Assembly (NCBI GenBank): GCA_905215115.1
Contig: CAJMOP010000007.1
Location: 1 to 37,822, forward strand
DNA: 37,822 nt
Direction: 5' to 3'
From: an uncultured bacterium
GTDB taxonomy: Bacteria > Actinomycetota > Coriobacteriia > Coriobacteriales > Coriobacteriaceae
Shown here one piece after another: positions 6,923 through 14,819 of this stretch (positions are counted from its first letter, which is position 1; each line of letters starts with the position of its first letter). Both the position numbers and the translations under genes were made by a program. Under the pieces are notes generated by a model. That model saw only the letters and a list, made by a program, of their open reading frames with translations, had not been told where the DNA came from and ran no database searches.

Positions 6923-8218
6923 ATGCTCGCCTTTTTACAAACCAACACGCCCATCGTGATCTTTAACCAGATTGTGGTTACGCTGCTCACGGTCTGCTTT
7001 CTGTACCAGGTGGTCTTCTTTGTCATTGGCGCCCTGCGCGGTGAGGTCGCACCTCCCAAGGCCAAAAAGCTCCATCGCTATGCCTTCTTTATTGCGGCGC
7101 ATAACGAGGAGGCGGTAATTGCCAATCTCGTGCGCTCCATCAAAGACCAGGACTATCCGTCCGAGCTTATCGAGGTCTTCGTGGTTGCCGATGCCTGCAC
7201 CGATAACACGGCGCAGCTCGCTCGCGAGGCTGGCGCCATCGTCTATGAGCGTAACGACCTGGCCCGTAAGGGTAAGAGCTGGGTCATGGACTTTGGTTTT
7301 GACCGCATTCTTAACGAGTATCCCGATACCTTTGAGGGCTACTTTATTTTTGACGCCGATAACGTTATCTCCCGCGATTACGTATCCAAGATGAATGACG
7401 CCTTTGACCAGGGCTTCCATGTGGTCACAAGCTACCGCAACTCCAAGAACTTCGGCAGCTCGTGGATCTCGGCAGCTAATGCCACCTGGTATCTGCGCGA
7501 GGCACGCTTTCTCAACAACGCGCGCAACATCTGCAAGACTTCTTGCGCCGTCTCGGGTTCGGGCTACCTCATCTCCGCCAGTGTTATTGAGGGCATGCAC
7601 GGCTGGCAGTTCCACACGCTGACCGAGGACATTCAGTTCACCACGTTCTGCGCCATTCACGGCATCCGCATCGGTTATGCGCCGGCAGAGTTCTTTGACG
7701 AGCAACCCGTGACGTTCAAGGCATCCTGGAAGCAGCGTATGCGCTGGACCAAGGGCTTTTATCAGGTGTTCTTTACATATGGTAAGCACTTGGTCAAGTC
7801 GACCTTCCGTTACCATCGCTTTGCCGCCTACGACATGTTTATGACCATCGCTCCGGGCATGCTTCTGTCCCTGATTTCCATGCTCGCCAACGCGACGTTC
7901 CTCATCGTGGGTGGACTCTCACACGGCTTCTTGGCTACCGAAGTCGAGATGCAGGCTTGTGCCGCCTCGCTCATTATGACCTTCGCGATGATGTACCAGA
8001 CCTTCTTTATCCTGGCGCTGCTCACGACTATCTTCGAGTACAAGCACATCCATTGCGCGCAAAAGTGGCGCCTGGTGACCAACCTGTTTACCTTCCCGAT
8101 CTTTATGTTCAGCTATATCCCCATTACGGTGGCTGCGTTGTTCCTGAAGGTCGACTGGGTCCCGACGCAGCACGCCGTAAGCGTCACCCTCGACGAAGTT
8201 ATGCAGGGTGCCAAATAA
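6923..8218 (+). CDS. Membrane family 2 glycosyltransferase, processive type
   Basis: This 431-residue inner-membrane enzyme resembles the BcsA / hyaluronan / poly-GlcNAc synthase group. An N-terminal membrane segment (about 10-38) is followed by a GT-A domain with AAHNEEAVIANLV, a VVADACTDNT nucleotide-binding turn, the DAD motif (Asp144-Asp146), the acceptor-site ED (235-236) and QRMRW at 271-275, the QxxRW signature of processive GT2 enzymes. Three or four membrane segments occupy residues 300-415. The product is probably a cell-surface or membrane-linked glycan, but no other glycan gene is nearby, so sugar donor and product remain open. ATG at 6923 is preceded by GGGAG. It ends in its own strong terminator at 8228-8275. 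Confidence 0.85.
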   Translation: MLAFLQTNTPIVIFNQIVVTLLTVCFLYQVVFFVIGALRGEVAPPKAKKLHRYAFFIAAHNEEAVIANLVRSIKDQDYPSELIEVFVVADACTDNTAQLAREAGAIVYERNDLARKGKSWVMDFGFDRILNEYPDTFEGYFIFDADNVISRDYVSKMNDAFDQGFHVVTSYRNSKNFGSSWISAANATWYLREARFLNNARNICKTSCAVSGSGYLISASVIEGMHGWQFHTLTEDIQFTTFCAIHGIRIGYAPAEFFDEQPVTFKASWKQRMRWTKGFYQVFFTYGKHLVKSTFRYHRFAAYDMFMTIAPGMLLSLISMLANATFLIVGGLSHGFLATEVEMQACAASLIMTFAMMYQTFFILALLTTIFEYKHIHCAQKWRLVTNLFTFPIFMFSYIPITVAALFLKVDWVPTQHAVSVTLDEVMQGAK

Positions 8219-8227
8219 CCACCACCT

Positions 8228-8275
8228 AAGCCACCACAAAGGGGACACGCACCTTTGTGGTGGCTTTTGTTTTTG
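8228..8275 (+). terminator. Intrinsic terminator of the glycosyltransferase gene
   Basis: Arms 8228-8242 and 8252-8266 pair perfectly over 15 bp, followed by TTTTGTTTTT. The stem and loop match the terminator at 587-629 almost base for base. Confidence 0.9.
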
Positions 8276-8298
8276 AGCCCTAGGTTGAGGAGGTTTCG

Positions 8299-8721
8299 TT
8301 GTTCTATATCCCGTTTTGGCTGTGCGCCTTTGCCGGTGCGCTCATCGATGCCCGCGAGCGGCGGTTTCCTAACGCGCTCGCCGCTGCCTGTGCCGTGGCA
8401 GCGTTTGCGGGCGTCTGGCTTGATCTTGGCCTGGACATCGCACTTGACTACGCCGGTCTTGCGGTCATCGTGTACCTTGCCCTTGTGCTCACTGAGTCGC
8501 TCTGGCGGCGCCTTCGCCATGCCCCCGGCATCGGCATGGGAGATGCCAAGGCGCTTTTCGCGCTTTGCACGCTCGACCCTCTGGGCGGCATCGTGGCATT
8601 TGCCGTCGCGCTCCTGGTACTGGCCCTCTCCTGCCTCTTCACAAAATCGCGCTCCCTGCCATTGCTCCCGTTTTTGGTGCCGATATTTGCCATAATCGAG
8701 GTCGTGGGCTGGGCATTGTAA
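8299..8721 (+). CDS. A24-family prepilin peptidase, short form
   Basis: This 140-residue polytopic membrane protein carries both aspartates of the type IV prepilin peptidase family: IDARERRFPN near residue 17, and GMGDAK (residues about 76-81, the GxGD motif of intramembrane aspartyl proteases). Members cleave the leader of type IV pilins and related pseudopilins. It consists only of the peptidase part; the N-terminal methyltransferase domain of PilD/GspO is missing, as in the TadV/CpaA and archaeal preflagellin types. The start is TTG at 8299, supported by GAGGAGG 6 bases upstream. No pilin or tad gene is in the window, so its substrate is encoded elsewhere. Confidence 0.85.
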   Translation: MFYIPFWLCAFAGALIDARERRFPNALAAACAVAAFAGVWLDLGLDIALDYAGLAVIVYLALVLTESLWRRLRHAPGIGMGDAKALFALCTLDPLGGIVAFAVALLVLALSCLFTKSRSLPLLPFLVPIFAIIEVVGWAL

Positions 8722-8752
8722 CCGATTGCGCATCCTTTTTAAGGAGCATGCC

Positions 8753-10000
8753 ATGGCAACTAATCAAGAAACGGCCGTCATTAAGGCGCGCATGGACCGC
8801 ATTCCCGCGGCGTTGTCGCCCGAGCTGGTCGAGCGTATCGCCGCCGACCGCGCCTCGGGTGTCGTTAATCCTTATCGATGCTGCGACGACCAGGTCATTC
8901 GTCGTATAGATCGCGCTGCCGACAAAGGCACGCTTATGCGTCCGGCGTTTATGCGCGATACCGAAAAGATTCTTCATCTTCCTGCGTACACGCGTTATGC
9001 AGGCAAAACGCAGGTCTTTAGCTTTCGCAGTAACGACGACCTGTCGCGGCGCGGCCTTCATGTGCAGCTCGTCTCGCGCATTGCCCGCGATATCGGCCGT
9101 GCCCTGGGCCTCAACTGCGATTTGATCGAGGCGATTGGCCTGGGCCACGATTTGGGCCACACGCCCTTTGGCCATGCCGGCGAGCGTTTCCTCAACGATA
9201 TCTATCACGAGCGTACGGGTCGTTATTTTTTCCATAACGTGCAGTCCGTCCGCGTGCTCGACGCGCTGTACGGCCGCAACGTGTCGCTCCAGACGCTCGA
9301 CGGCGTGCTGTGCCATAACGGCGAGTACGAGCAGCGTGTCTTTGAACTCTCGGACATGGCGTCGTTTGACCAGTTCGACCGTACCGTCGAGGACTGCATT
9401 GCCACGGGCTATGGCGCGATCGAGCACCTGCGCCCCATGACCCTCGAGGGCTGTGTGGTGCGTATCTCGGATATCCTCGCCTACGTCGGTCGTGATCGTC
9501 AGGACGCCATTGCGGCGGGCCTGCTGTCGCCCGACGCTTTTGACGATGGTCGGGGCGGCGCCTATAACAGCTGGATTCTCACGCACGCTTCCATCGATAT
9601 CGTTGAGCATAGCTACGGCAAACCGCGTATCGAGATGAGCGAGGACCTGTTTGAGGAGATCCGCCGAGCCAAGCGCGAGAACTACGAGAAGATCTATAGC
9701 AAGGGCGGTATCGAAGGCGATTCCGAGGAGGAGCTGCGTGAGGCGTTCGAAAAGCTCTACGACCGTTGCCTGCAGGATATAAACGAGGGTGACGAGTCCT
9801 CCTACATCTTTAAGCACCACATTTCGCGTATTGAGCAGCAGCTTTCCTATTATGGCCGCATCTATGCTTGGCAGGACGACAAGGATCAGACTGTCGTCGA
9901 TTACATCGCAAGCATGACGGATGGTTATTTCTGCGAGCTGACGAGCAAATTGTTCCCAGGTCTAAAGTTTCCGCACCGCACCTATATTAACGAACGGTAG
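8753..10000 (+). CDS. HD-domain deoxyguanosinetriphosphate triphosphohydrolase-like protein
   Basis: This 415-residue protein is related to Dgt, which hydrolyses dGTP or other dNTPs to the nucleoside and tripolyphosphate. The metal-binding HD site is intact: His103 (RRGLHVQL), His132-Asp133 (GLGHDLGHTPFGH) and a later DGVLCHNGE helix. The N-terminal TRYAGKTQVFSF stretch is also typical of bacterial dGTPase-like proteins. I start at ATG 8753 because AAGGAG lies 6 bases before it; the open frame begins nine codons earlier without a ribosome site. It lies 31 bases after the prepilin peptidase gene. In many actinobacteria a homologue precedes dnaG; that is not the case here. Confidence 0.88.
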   Translation: MATNQETAVIKARMDRIPAALSPELVERIAADRASGVVNPYRCCDDQVIRRIDRAADKGTLMRPAFMRDTEKILHLPAYTRYAGKTQVFSFRSNDDLSRRGLHVQLVSRIARDIGRALGLNCDLIEAIGLGHDLGHTPFGHAGERFLNDIYHERTGRYFFHNVQSVRVLDALYGRNVSLQTLDGVLCHNGEYEQRVFELSDMASFDQFDRTVEDCIATGYGAIEHLRPMTLEGCVVRISDILAYVGRDRQDAIAAGLLSPDAFDDGRGGAYNSWILTHASIDIVEHSYGKPRIEMSEDLFEEIRRAKRENYEKIYSKGGIEGDSEEELREAFEKLYDRCLQDINEGDESSYIFKHHISRIEQQLSYYGRIYAWQDDKDQTVVDYIASMTDGYFCELTSKLFPGLKFPHRTYINER

Positions 10001-10015
10001 TTCGTATCCTTTCGG

Positions 10016-10021
10016 TATACT
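10016..10021 (+). promoter_or_regulatory. Possible -10 box of rarA
   Basis: TATACT at 10016-10021 is a good -10 hexamer about 40 bases before the preferred rarA start. No convincing -35 box is seen, so this is tentative. Confidence 0.35.
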
Positions 10022-10060
10022 GTTGGTCAACAACGATTTTGATTAATGCATGGGATGGCT

Positions 10061-11410
10061 ATGGACGACCTTTTTTCTGCTTCGACGCGCGAGCGCTCCT
10101 TTAAAAATGCGCCGCTTGCGGTGCGTATGCGCCCCAATTCGCTCGACGAGTATGTGGGCCAGCAAAAGGCCGTCGGTAAGGGCTCGTGGCTGCGCGCCGC
10201 GATTGAGCATGACGTGCTGTCGAGCGTGATTCTGTACGGCCCGGCTGGCACGGGCAAGACGACGCTGGCCCACATTATCGCCAACCATACCAAGAGCGAG
10301 TTTGTCGAGGTCAGCGCCGTGACGGGCACTGTGAAGGACCTGCGCCGCGTAATCGATGAGGCTAAGACCCGTCTGAACACCTACGACCGCCGCACCATTC
10401 TGTTTATCGATGAGATCCATCGCTTCTCTAAGTCGCAGCAGGATGCCTTACTGCATGCGGTTGAGAACCGCACCGTCATTATGATTGGCGCCACGACGGA
10501 AAACCCGTACTTTGAGGTCAACTCGGCATTGCTCTCGCGTGGGCGTGTGGTAGAGCTTGAGCACCTGAAGGACGAGGATATCGCCATGCTCATTGAGCGT
10601 GCGCTCGAGGCGCCGCAGGGTTTAAACGGTAAGTTCTCGGCCGATGAGGATACGGTCAAGACCATTTGTACGCTGGCTGCGGGTGATGCACGCTCGGCCC
10701 TGACGACACTTGAGCTGGCGAGCGAGATTGCCGTCACGCGTCCCGATACCGAAGGGACGCCAGCGCCGGCGGCGGGGGAGCGCTATCCCATCACCGTGGA
10801 TGACGTAAAGATTGCCAACCCGCGTCGTGGCTTTTCGTACGACAAAAACGGCGACATGCACTACGACATTATCAGTGCGTTTATTAAGTCTATGCGCGGT
10901 AGCGACCCCGATGCTACGATCTATTGGCTCGCGCGCATGATTGATGCGGGGGAGGATCCCAAGTTTATCGCTCGCCGTATTATGATTCAGGCTTCTGAGG
11001 ACGTTGGCAACGCCGATCCGCAGGCGCTTTTGGTGGCGCATGCCGCGTTTAAGTCTGCCGAGGTCATTGGCTATCCCGAGTGCCGTATTAACCTGGCTCA
11101 GGCTGCACTCTATGTGTGCTTGGCGCCTAAATCCAACGCGTGTGAGGCTTCGATCGATGCGGCGCTTGCCGATATCCACTCTAGTGGGCTTCGCGAGGTG
11201 CCGAGTTATCTGCGCGATCGCCATCGCCCGGGCAGCGATGAATACGGTGTGTATAAGTATCCGCACGATTATCCCGAAGGCTGGGTCGACCAGCGCTATT
11301 TGCCCGAAGGCTTAGAACGCGGTGCATTTTGGCGGCCTGCCGGCCGTGGTTGGGAAGAATGGCGCGTAGAACAAAGCGAACGTGACCGTAGCGGGAATGC
11401 ACCGAAGTAG
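10061..11410 (+). CDS. rarA: Replication-associated recombination protein A (AAA+ ATPase)
   Basis: This 449-residue AAA+ ATPase of the RarA/MgsA/WRNIP1 family acts at stalled replication forks together with SSB. Walker A GPAGTGKT is at residues 60-67 and Walker B with Asp117-Glu118 (LFIDEIHRF) follows; the sensor stretch GATTENPYFEVN and the C-terminal clamp-loader-like oligomerisation domain (from about 320, ASEDVGNADPQALL) are also present. The N-terminus MDDLFSAS followed by PLAVRMRP is typical of the family. Three in-frame ATGs exist (10046, 10055, 10061). I prefer 10061 because GGGATGG lies directly upstream and the family usually begins at this point, but the ribosome site is weak. Confidence 0.93.
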   Translation: MDDLFSASTRERSFKNAPLAVRMRPNSLDEYVGQQKAVGKGSWLRAAIEHDVLSSVILYGPAGTGKTTLAHIIANHTKSEFVEVSAVTGTVKDLRRVIDEAKTRLNTYDRRTILFIDEIHRFSKSQQDALLHAVENRTVIMIGATTENPYFEVNSALLSRGRVVELEHLKDEDIAMLIERALEAPQGLNGKFSADEDTVKTICTLAAGDARSALTTLELASEIAVTRPDTEGTPAPAAGERYPITVDDVKIANPRRGFSYDKNGDMHYDIISAFIKSMRGSDPDATIYWLARMIDAGEDPKFIARRIMIQASEDVGNADPQALLVAHAAFKSAEVIGYPECRINLAQAALYVCLAPKSNACEASIDAALADIHSSGLREVPSYLRDRHRPGSDEYGVYKYPHDYPEGWVDQRYLPEGLERGAFWRPAGRGWEEWRVEQSERDRSGNAPK

Positions 11411-11510
11411 CTGCTGATAATTTTGTCCCACGTTGCTGCTCTTGGCATGTTCGGTCCCCTTTGGGGTACCATGGAAAGCGTCTGTATTTCGATTCCTTTG
11501 GGAGGCTTGT

Positions 11511-12101
11511 ATGAGTCCCATTCAAATCGCCTTGCTGCTGCTCGCCGTTGCCGGCGTGTGGGCTATCGTTGAGCTCGCGCTTACCCTGCGCAAGACCCGC
11601 AACGTTGTCGATTCGCTCGATAAGACCGTGAACGACCTCAACAACACCATCGCCGAGGCGCAGCCGGTGGTGGCAAAACTCGACGGTGCTGTCGACGAGC
11701 TTACGCCGGCACTTGCCCAGATGGAGCCGCTGCTTAAGTCGAGCAAGACCGCCGTCGACGCCCTTACCTCCAATCTCGTAGAAGTTGAGGCCGTGGTTCG
11801 CGACATTTCCGAGGTTACGGGCAGCATGGCCGAGGCCAGCAATGCTGTGTCGAGTGTAACTGATTCCGCGGCAGGTGCCGTGCAGAAACTCATTAACAAG
11901 GTGAAGGCTCCCGCGGCCGACGCCGAGCGCAAGCTTTCCTCTGCCGCCGAAGCCGAGCAGCCGACCGAGCGCGTCTTGATTGGCGAAGCCGGGGACGAGG
12001 CCGCCGCGGGCGACGATGATTGCCATAAGCATGTTGGCAAGCCGGCTCAGTATTACACCTATACGCCCGCCGAGTCCTCTGAGGAGTCCTGCGATGAGTA
12101 G
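11511..12101 (+). CDS. DUF948-domain membrane-anchored protein
   Basis: This 196-residue protein has an N-terminal membrane helix (residues about 5-22) followed by a long amphipathic, probably coiled-coil region to about residue 130 with regularly spaced Leu/Val (DSLDKTVNDLNNTI, VVAKLDGAVDELTP). This is the pattern of DUF948 proteins such as Bacillus YoxC, whose function is unknown. The C-terminal 65 residues are Ala/Glu-rich, end in several tyrosines and a Ser/Glu-rich tail, and look disordered. GGGAGG precedes the ATG. The last 8 bases overlap the RsbW-like gene, so it heads a four-gene operon with a sigma factor, hinting at an envelope or stress role. Confidence 0.8.
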   Translation: MSPIQIALLLLAVAGVWAIVELALTLRKTRNVVDSLDKTVNDLNNTIAEAQPVVAKLDGAVDELTPALAQMEPLLKSSKTAVDALTSNLVEVEAVVRDISEVTGSMAEASNAVSSVTDSAAGAVQKLINKVKAPAADAERKLSSAAEAEQPTERVLIGEAGDEAAAGDDDCHKHVGKPAQYYTYTPAESSEESCDE

Positions 12102-12471
12102 CGAAGCAACCTGCCCCATCACGCTGACCGTTGCCGGCGACCCGCGTCTCGCTCGACTTGTGCGCATGACGGCGGCCAACGTTGGTGCCCTGTGCTCCAT
12201 GTCTGTCGATCGCATCGAGGACATCCGCATGGCTGCCGAGGAGGCTTTCATCTTTGGGTGCACCGCGGTCGACTGCGACGACATCACCATCAAATTCGAT
12301 GTCGATGAGACTCACGTTGGCATGACTATTACCTTTGGAGACCAGGCTACGGTTGATGAAAACGACCAGGCTGCGGTGTATGCCGAGCTCATCCTCGCGA
12401 GCGTGTGCGATTCCTACGAAAAGACTGCGGCGCCCTTAACGCTTTCCCTCGACCTCAAGGCGGATATCTAA
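12094..12471 (+). CDS. RsbW-like anti-sigma factor with degenerate ATP-binding motifs
   Basis: This 125-residue protein overlaps the upstream gene by 8 bases and ends one base before the ATG of a SigB/F-type sigma factor. That position and the fold pattern (ITLTVAGDPRLARLVR, then RIEDIRMAAEEAF) match RsbW/SpoIIAB-type anti-sigma kinases of the GHKL superfamily. However, the N-box Glu-x-x-x-Asn is broken: Glu50 is kept, but Phe54 stands where Asn is expected. The DxGxG loop is replaced by FGDQAT near residue 83, and no G2 glycine loop is seen. It may therefore bind the sigma factor without being a kinase. No anti-anti-sigma gene (RsbV) is adjacent. GAGGAG precedes the start. Family assignment is good from context, moderate from sequence alone. 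Confidence 0.72.
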   Translation: MSSEATCPITLTVAGDPRLARLVRMTAANVGALCSMSVDRIEDIRMAAEEAFIFGCTAVDCDDITIKFDVDETHVGMTITFGDQATVDENDQAAVYAELILASVCDSYEKTAAPLTLSLDLKADI

Positions 12472-12472
12472 T

Positions 12473-13264
12473 ATGACCGAACGTTCCCGGAGCGGCAAGG
12501 CCGCTTGGGACAAGGAGAAAACCCGCGAGCTATTTCGTCGTTATAAGGAGACCGGTGATCCGGAAGCCCGCGAGCAGCTCGTCATGTCCCATATGAACCT
12601 GGTAAGGTTTCTTGCCAACAAATTTAAGAATCGCGGCGAGCCGCTCGACGACCTGATGCAGGTTGGCTATTTGGGCCTGCTCAAGGCGATCGACCGCTTT
12701 GACCCTGAGCGCGGGCTCGAGTTCACCACGTTTGCCACGCCCACCATCTTGGGCGAGATCAAGCGTCACTTCCGTGACAAGGGCTGGAGCGTGCGCGTGC
12801 CTCGTCGCCTGCAGGAGCTTTCTGCCAAGGTTAACCAGGCTACCGACAAGCTTACCAACGAGTTGCAGCGCTCGCCCAAGGTCGAAGAAATCGCTGAGTA
12901 CCTGGACGTGACCGTCGACGAGGTCCTGGAGGCTATGGAATCGTCTTCGGCCTATACCTCGGTGCCCATTGAGGCTCCTGGTGCGTCCGATTCCGACGAT
13001 GCGCCCTCGATTCTCGACCGCTACGCCGACGACGACAACGAGCTCGACTTTACCGATGACCGTCTGGTCATTGAAGAGGCCATCCGCGATTTCTCGCCGC
13101 GCGAGCGCGAAGTCATCGAGCTGCGCTTTGTAAAGGGCATGACCCAGATCGAGATCGCCAAGAAGCTGGGCATCTCGCAGGTGCAGGTCTCGCGCTTGTT
13201 GCGCCGCACCCTCAAGAAGATTCAGGATAAGATTGACCCCGACGGAGTGATGATTCGTTCATGA
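12473..13264 (+). CDS. SigB/SigF/SigG-family RNA polymerase sigma factor
   Basis: This 263-residue alternative sigma-70 family factor has region 2 (MNLVRFLANKFKNRGEPLDDLMQVGYLGLLKAIDRF and following, with -10 recognition around TFATPTILGEIKRHFRDK), region 3 (RVPRRLQELSAKV) and region 4 with a helix-turn-helix (TQIEIAKKLGISQVQVSR) near the end. It lacks region 1.1, as expected for SigB/F types that control general stress or, in spore formers, development. An acidic Asp/Ser-rich linker separates regions 3 and 4. It follows an RsbW-like gene by one base and overlaps the transporter gene by 4 bases (ATGA). The partner-switching arrangement suggests control by the upstream gene product. Confidence 0.93.
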   Translation: MTERSRSGKAAWDKEKTRELFRRYKETGDPEAREQLVMSHMNLVRFLANKFKNRGEPLDDLMQVGYLGLLKAIDRFDPERGLEFTTFATPTILGEIKRHFRDKGWSVRVPRRLQELSAKVNQATDKLTNELQRSPKVEEIAEYLDVTVDEVLEAMESSSAYTSVPIEAPGASDSDDAPSILDRYADDDNELDFTDDRLVIEEAIRDFSPREREVIELRFVKGMTQIEIAKKLGISQVQVSRLLRRTLKKIQDKIDPDGVMIRS

Positions 13265-14667
13265 GTGAGCACCCCCAACAAACAGACCGCACGCTGCGCG
13301 ATACCCGCATTCTGACGCTTCACATTTGGGCTGTTGTCGGCTGCATTGTCATCGCTGCCGTCATCTTTAACCTTATGGGCATCCTGGCACCGGTTATCGA
13401 GTTTCTCGCTGTTGGTTCCATCATTGCTTTTGTGATGTCCCCGATCACCAACTGGCTCGAGCATCATGGCGTGAATCGCGGCATCGGTTCGCTTATAGCG
13501 CTTATTGTTGTTGTTGCCGTGCTCGTCGGTGTTGTTTGCATCTTGTCGCCGATTCTTTTTGGTCAGATCATGGAAGTCCTGAGCCGCCTGCCCGAGCAGC
13601 TTCGTGTTGCGGGTGGCGACCTCAACGAGATGGTCTCGCATGTCAAGACGCTCAACAACACGCCGCTCATGGAGTATTTGGACGATAATCTTTCGTCGCT
13701 GGTTACCGTGGCATCGAAGTATGTGTCTCAGATCGCTGCCGAGCTTGGCCGCGGTGTGTTCCCGCTCATCACCAATACGGCCTCGCAGTTGTTCGTGATC
13801 TTCCTTGGTCTGGTGCTTGCCTACTGGATGGCCTGCGATTATCCTCGCATGCACCACGAGATTTGCACCATCATCGGTCAGGAGAAGGAGACTTCGTACC
13901 GCTTTATGGTCGCCATCCTTTCTCGCTCTGTCGGCGGCTACATGCGCGGTATGGTCGTGACGTCCATCTGCGGTGGTTTCCTCGCCTTTATTGGTTTTAT
14001 GATTATCGGCCATCCGTATGCGGCGCTCATGGCTATCTTTACCGGCATCATGCATTTGGTTCCGGTCGTCGGCCCCTGGGTGAGCGCGGCAATCGCCACA
14101 GTGCTCGGTTTCATGTTCAGCCCCATGTTGGCGTTGTGGACGCTCATCGTGACGATGGTCGCGCAAAACGTCACTGATAACGTGATTTCGCCTAAGGTCA
14201 TGCAGAGCTCGGTGCAGGTGCATCCCATCATGAGCCTCACGGCGCTCGTTATTGGCTCGGCACTCATGGGCCCCATCGGCATGATTATTGCCATCCCGCT
14301 GTGTGCGGCCCTCAAGGGTATCTTCGTGTACTACTTCGAGAATGAGACCGGCCGACAGCTTGTGGCCTATGACGGCGCCGTGTTTAAGGGCACGCCGTAC
14401 CGCGATGCCGATGGCAACCCGGTCGCCGCCTACGACGCGCTCGGCGACGACACCTTCATCTACGAGTCCGAACTCATCGGCAACGAGACTGCGCCCGAGG
14501 CCAAGGCCATGCCCAAGCCCGAGCTCGATAATCCCTGGATCAAGCTCTCGGGTCTGCAACCCGATGCCACGGGCTTTTTCAAGAACCCCTTCGCCAAGGA
14601 TGACGATTCCGATACGGACGATACCAAAACCGGCATCGACGGCTCCATGGACGATGACGACAAGTAG
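13261..14667 (+). CDS. AI-2E (YdiK/YhhT/PerM) family transporter
   Basis: This 468-residue integral membrane protein has about eight hydrophobic segments (near 18-40, 42-62, 75-100, 178-200, 222-247, 252-300 and 318-350) with the family's characteristic GIMHLVPVVGPW loop and NVISPKVM motif. Family members have been linked to export of autoinducer-2, Na+/H+ antiport and other efflux; the substrate cannot be predicted. The C-terminal 110 residues are hydrophilic and end in a strongly acidic Asp-rich tail not usual in the family. It overlaps the sigma factor gene by 4 bases, so it is co-translated with it, and a perfect terminator follows at 14718-14747. Confidence 0.9.
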   Translation: MSEHPQQTDRTLRDTRILTLHIWAVVGCIVIAAVIFNLMGILAPVIEFLAVGSIIAFVMSPITNWLEHHGVNRGIGSLIALIVVVAVLVGVVCILSPILFGQIMEVLSRLPEQLRVAGGDLNEMVSHVKTLNNTPLMEYLDDNLSSLVTVASKYVSQIAAELGRGVFPLITNTASQLFVIFLGLVLAYWMACDYPRMHHEICTIIGQEKETSYRFMVAILSRSVGGYMRGMVVTSICGGFLAFIGFMIIGHPYAALMAIFTGIMHLVPVVGPWVSAAIATVLGFMFSPMLALWTLIVTMVAQNVTDNVISPKVMQSSVQVHPIMSLTALVIGSALMGPIGMIIAIPLCAALKGIFVYYFENETGRQLVAYDGAVFKGTPYRDADGNPVAAYDALGDDTFIYESELIGNETAPEAKAMPKPELDNPWIKLSGLQPDATGFFKNPFAKDDDSDTDDTKTGIDGSMDDDDK

Positions 14668-14717
14668 CGGGGTAATTCGGGTTAACATTCATACGCGCTA
14701 ACATGCAATTTCGCTGA

Positions 14718-14747
14718 AGGGCCGGCATTGTGCCGGCCCTCTTTTTT
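14718..14747 (+). terminator. Intrinsic terminator of the sigma factor operon
   Basis: AGGGCCGGC (14718-14726) pairs perfectly with GCCGGCCCT (14732-14740) around a 5-base loop, followed by six T. The -35 box of the next promoter overlaps the end of the T tract. Confidence 0.93.
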
Positions 14748-14773
14748 GCACTTGCGCGGTGGGATGGTAATAT
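14746..14773 (+). promoter_or_regulatory. Promoter of alaS
   Basis: TTGCAC (14746-14751), 16-base spacer, TAATAT (14768-14773). It lies 46 bases before the alaS start; no T-box or other leader structure is present in between. Confidence 0.7.
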
Positions 14774-14819
14774 CGTTACGTTTGAACTGTTTCGATGTGA
14801 AACCGAGGAGATTCCCTCT

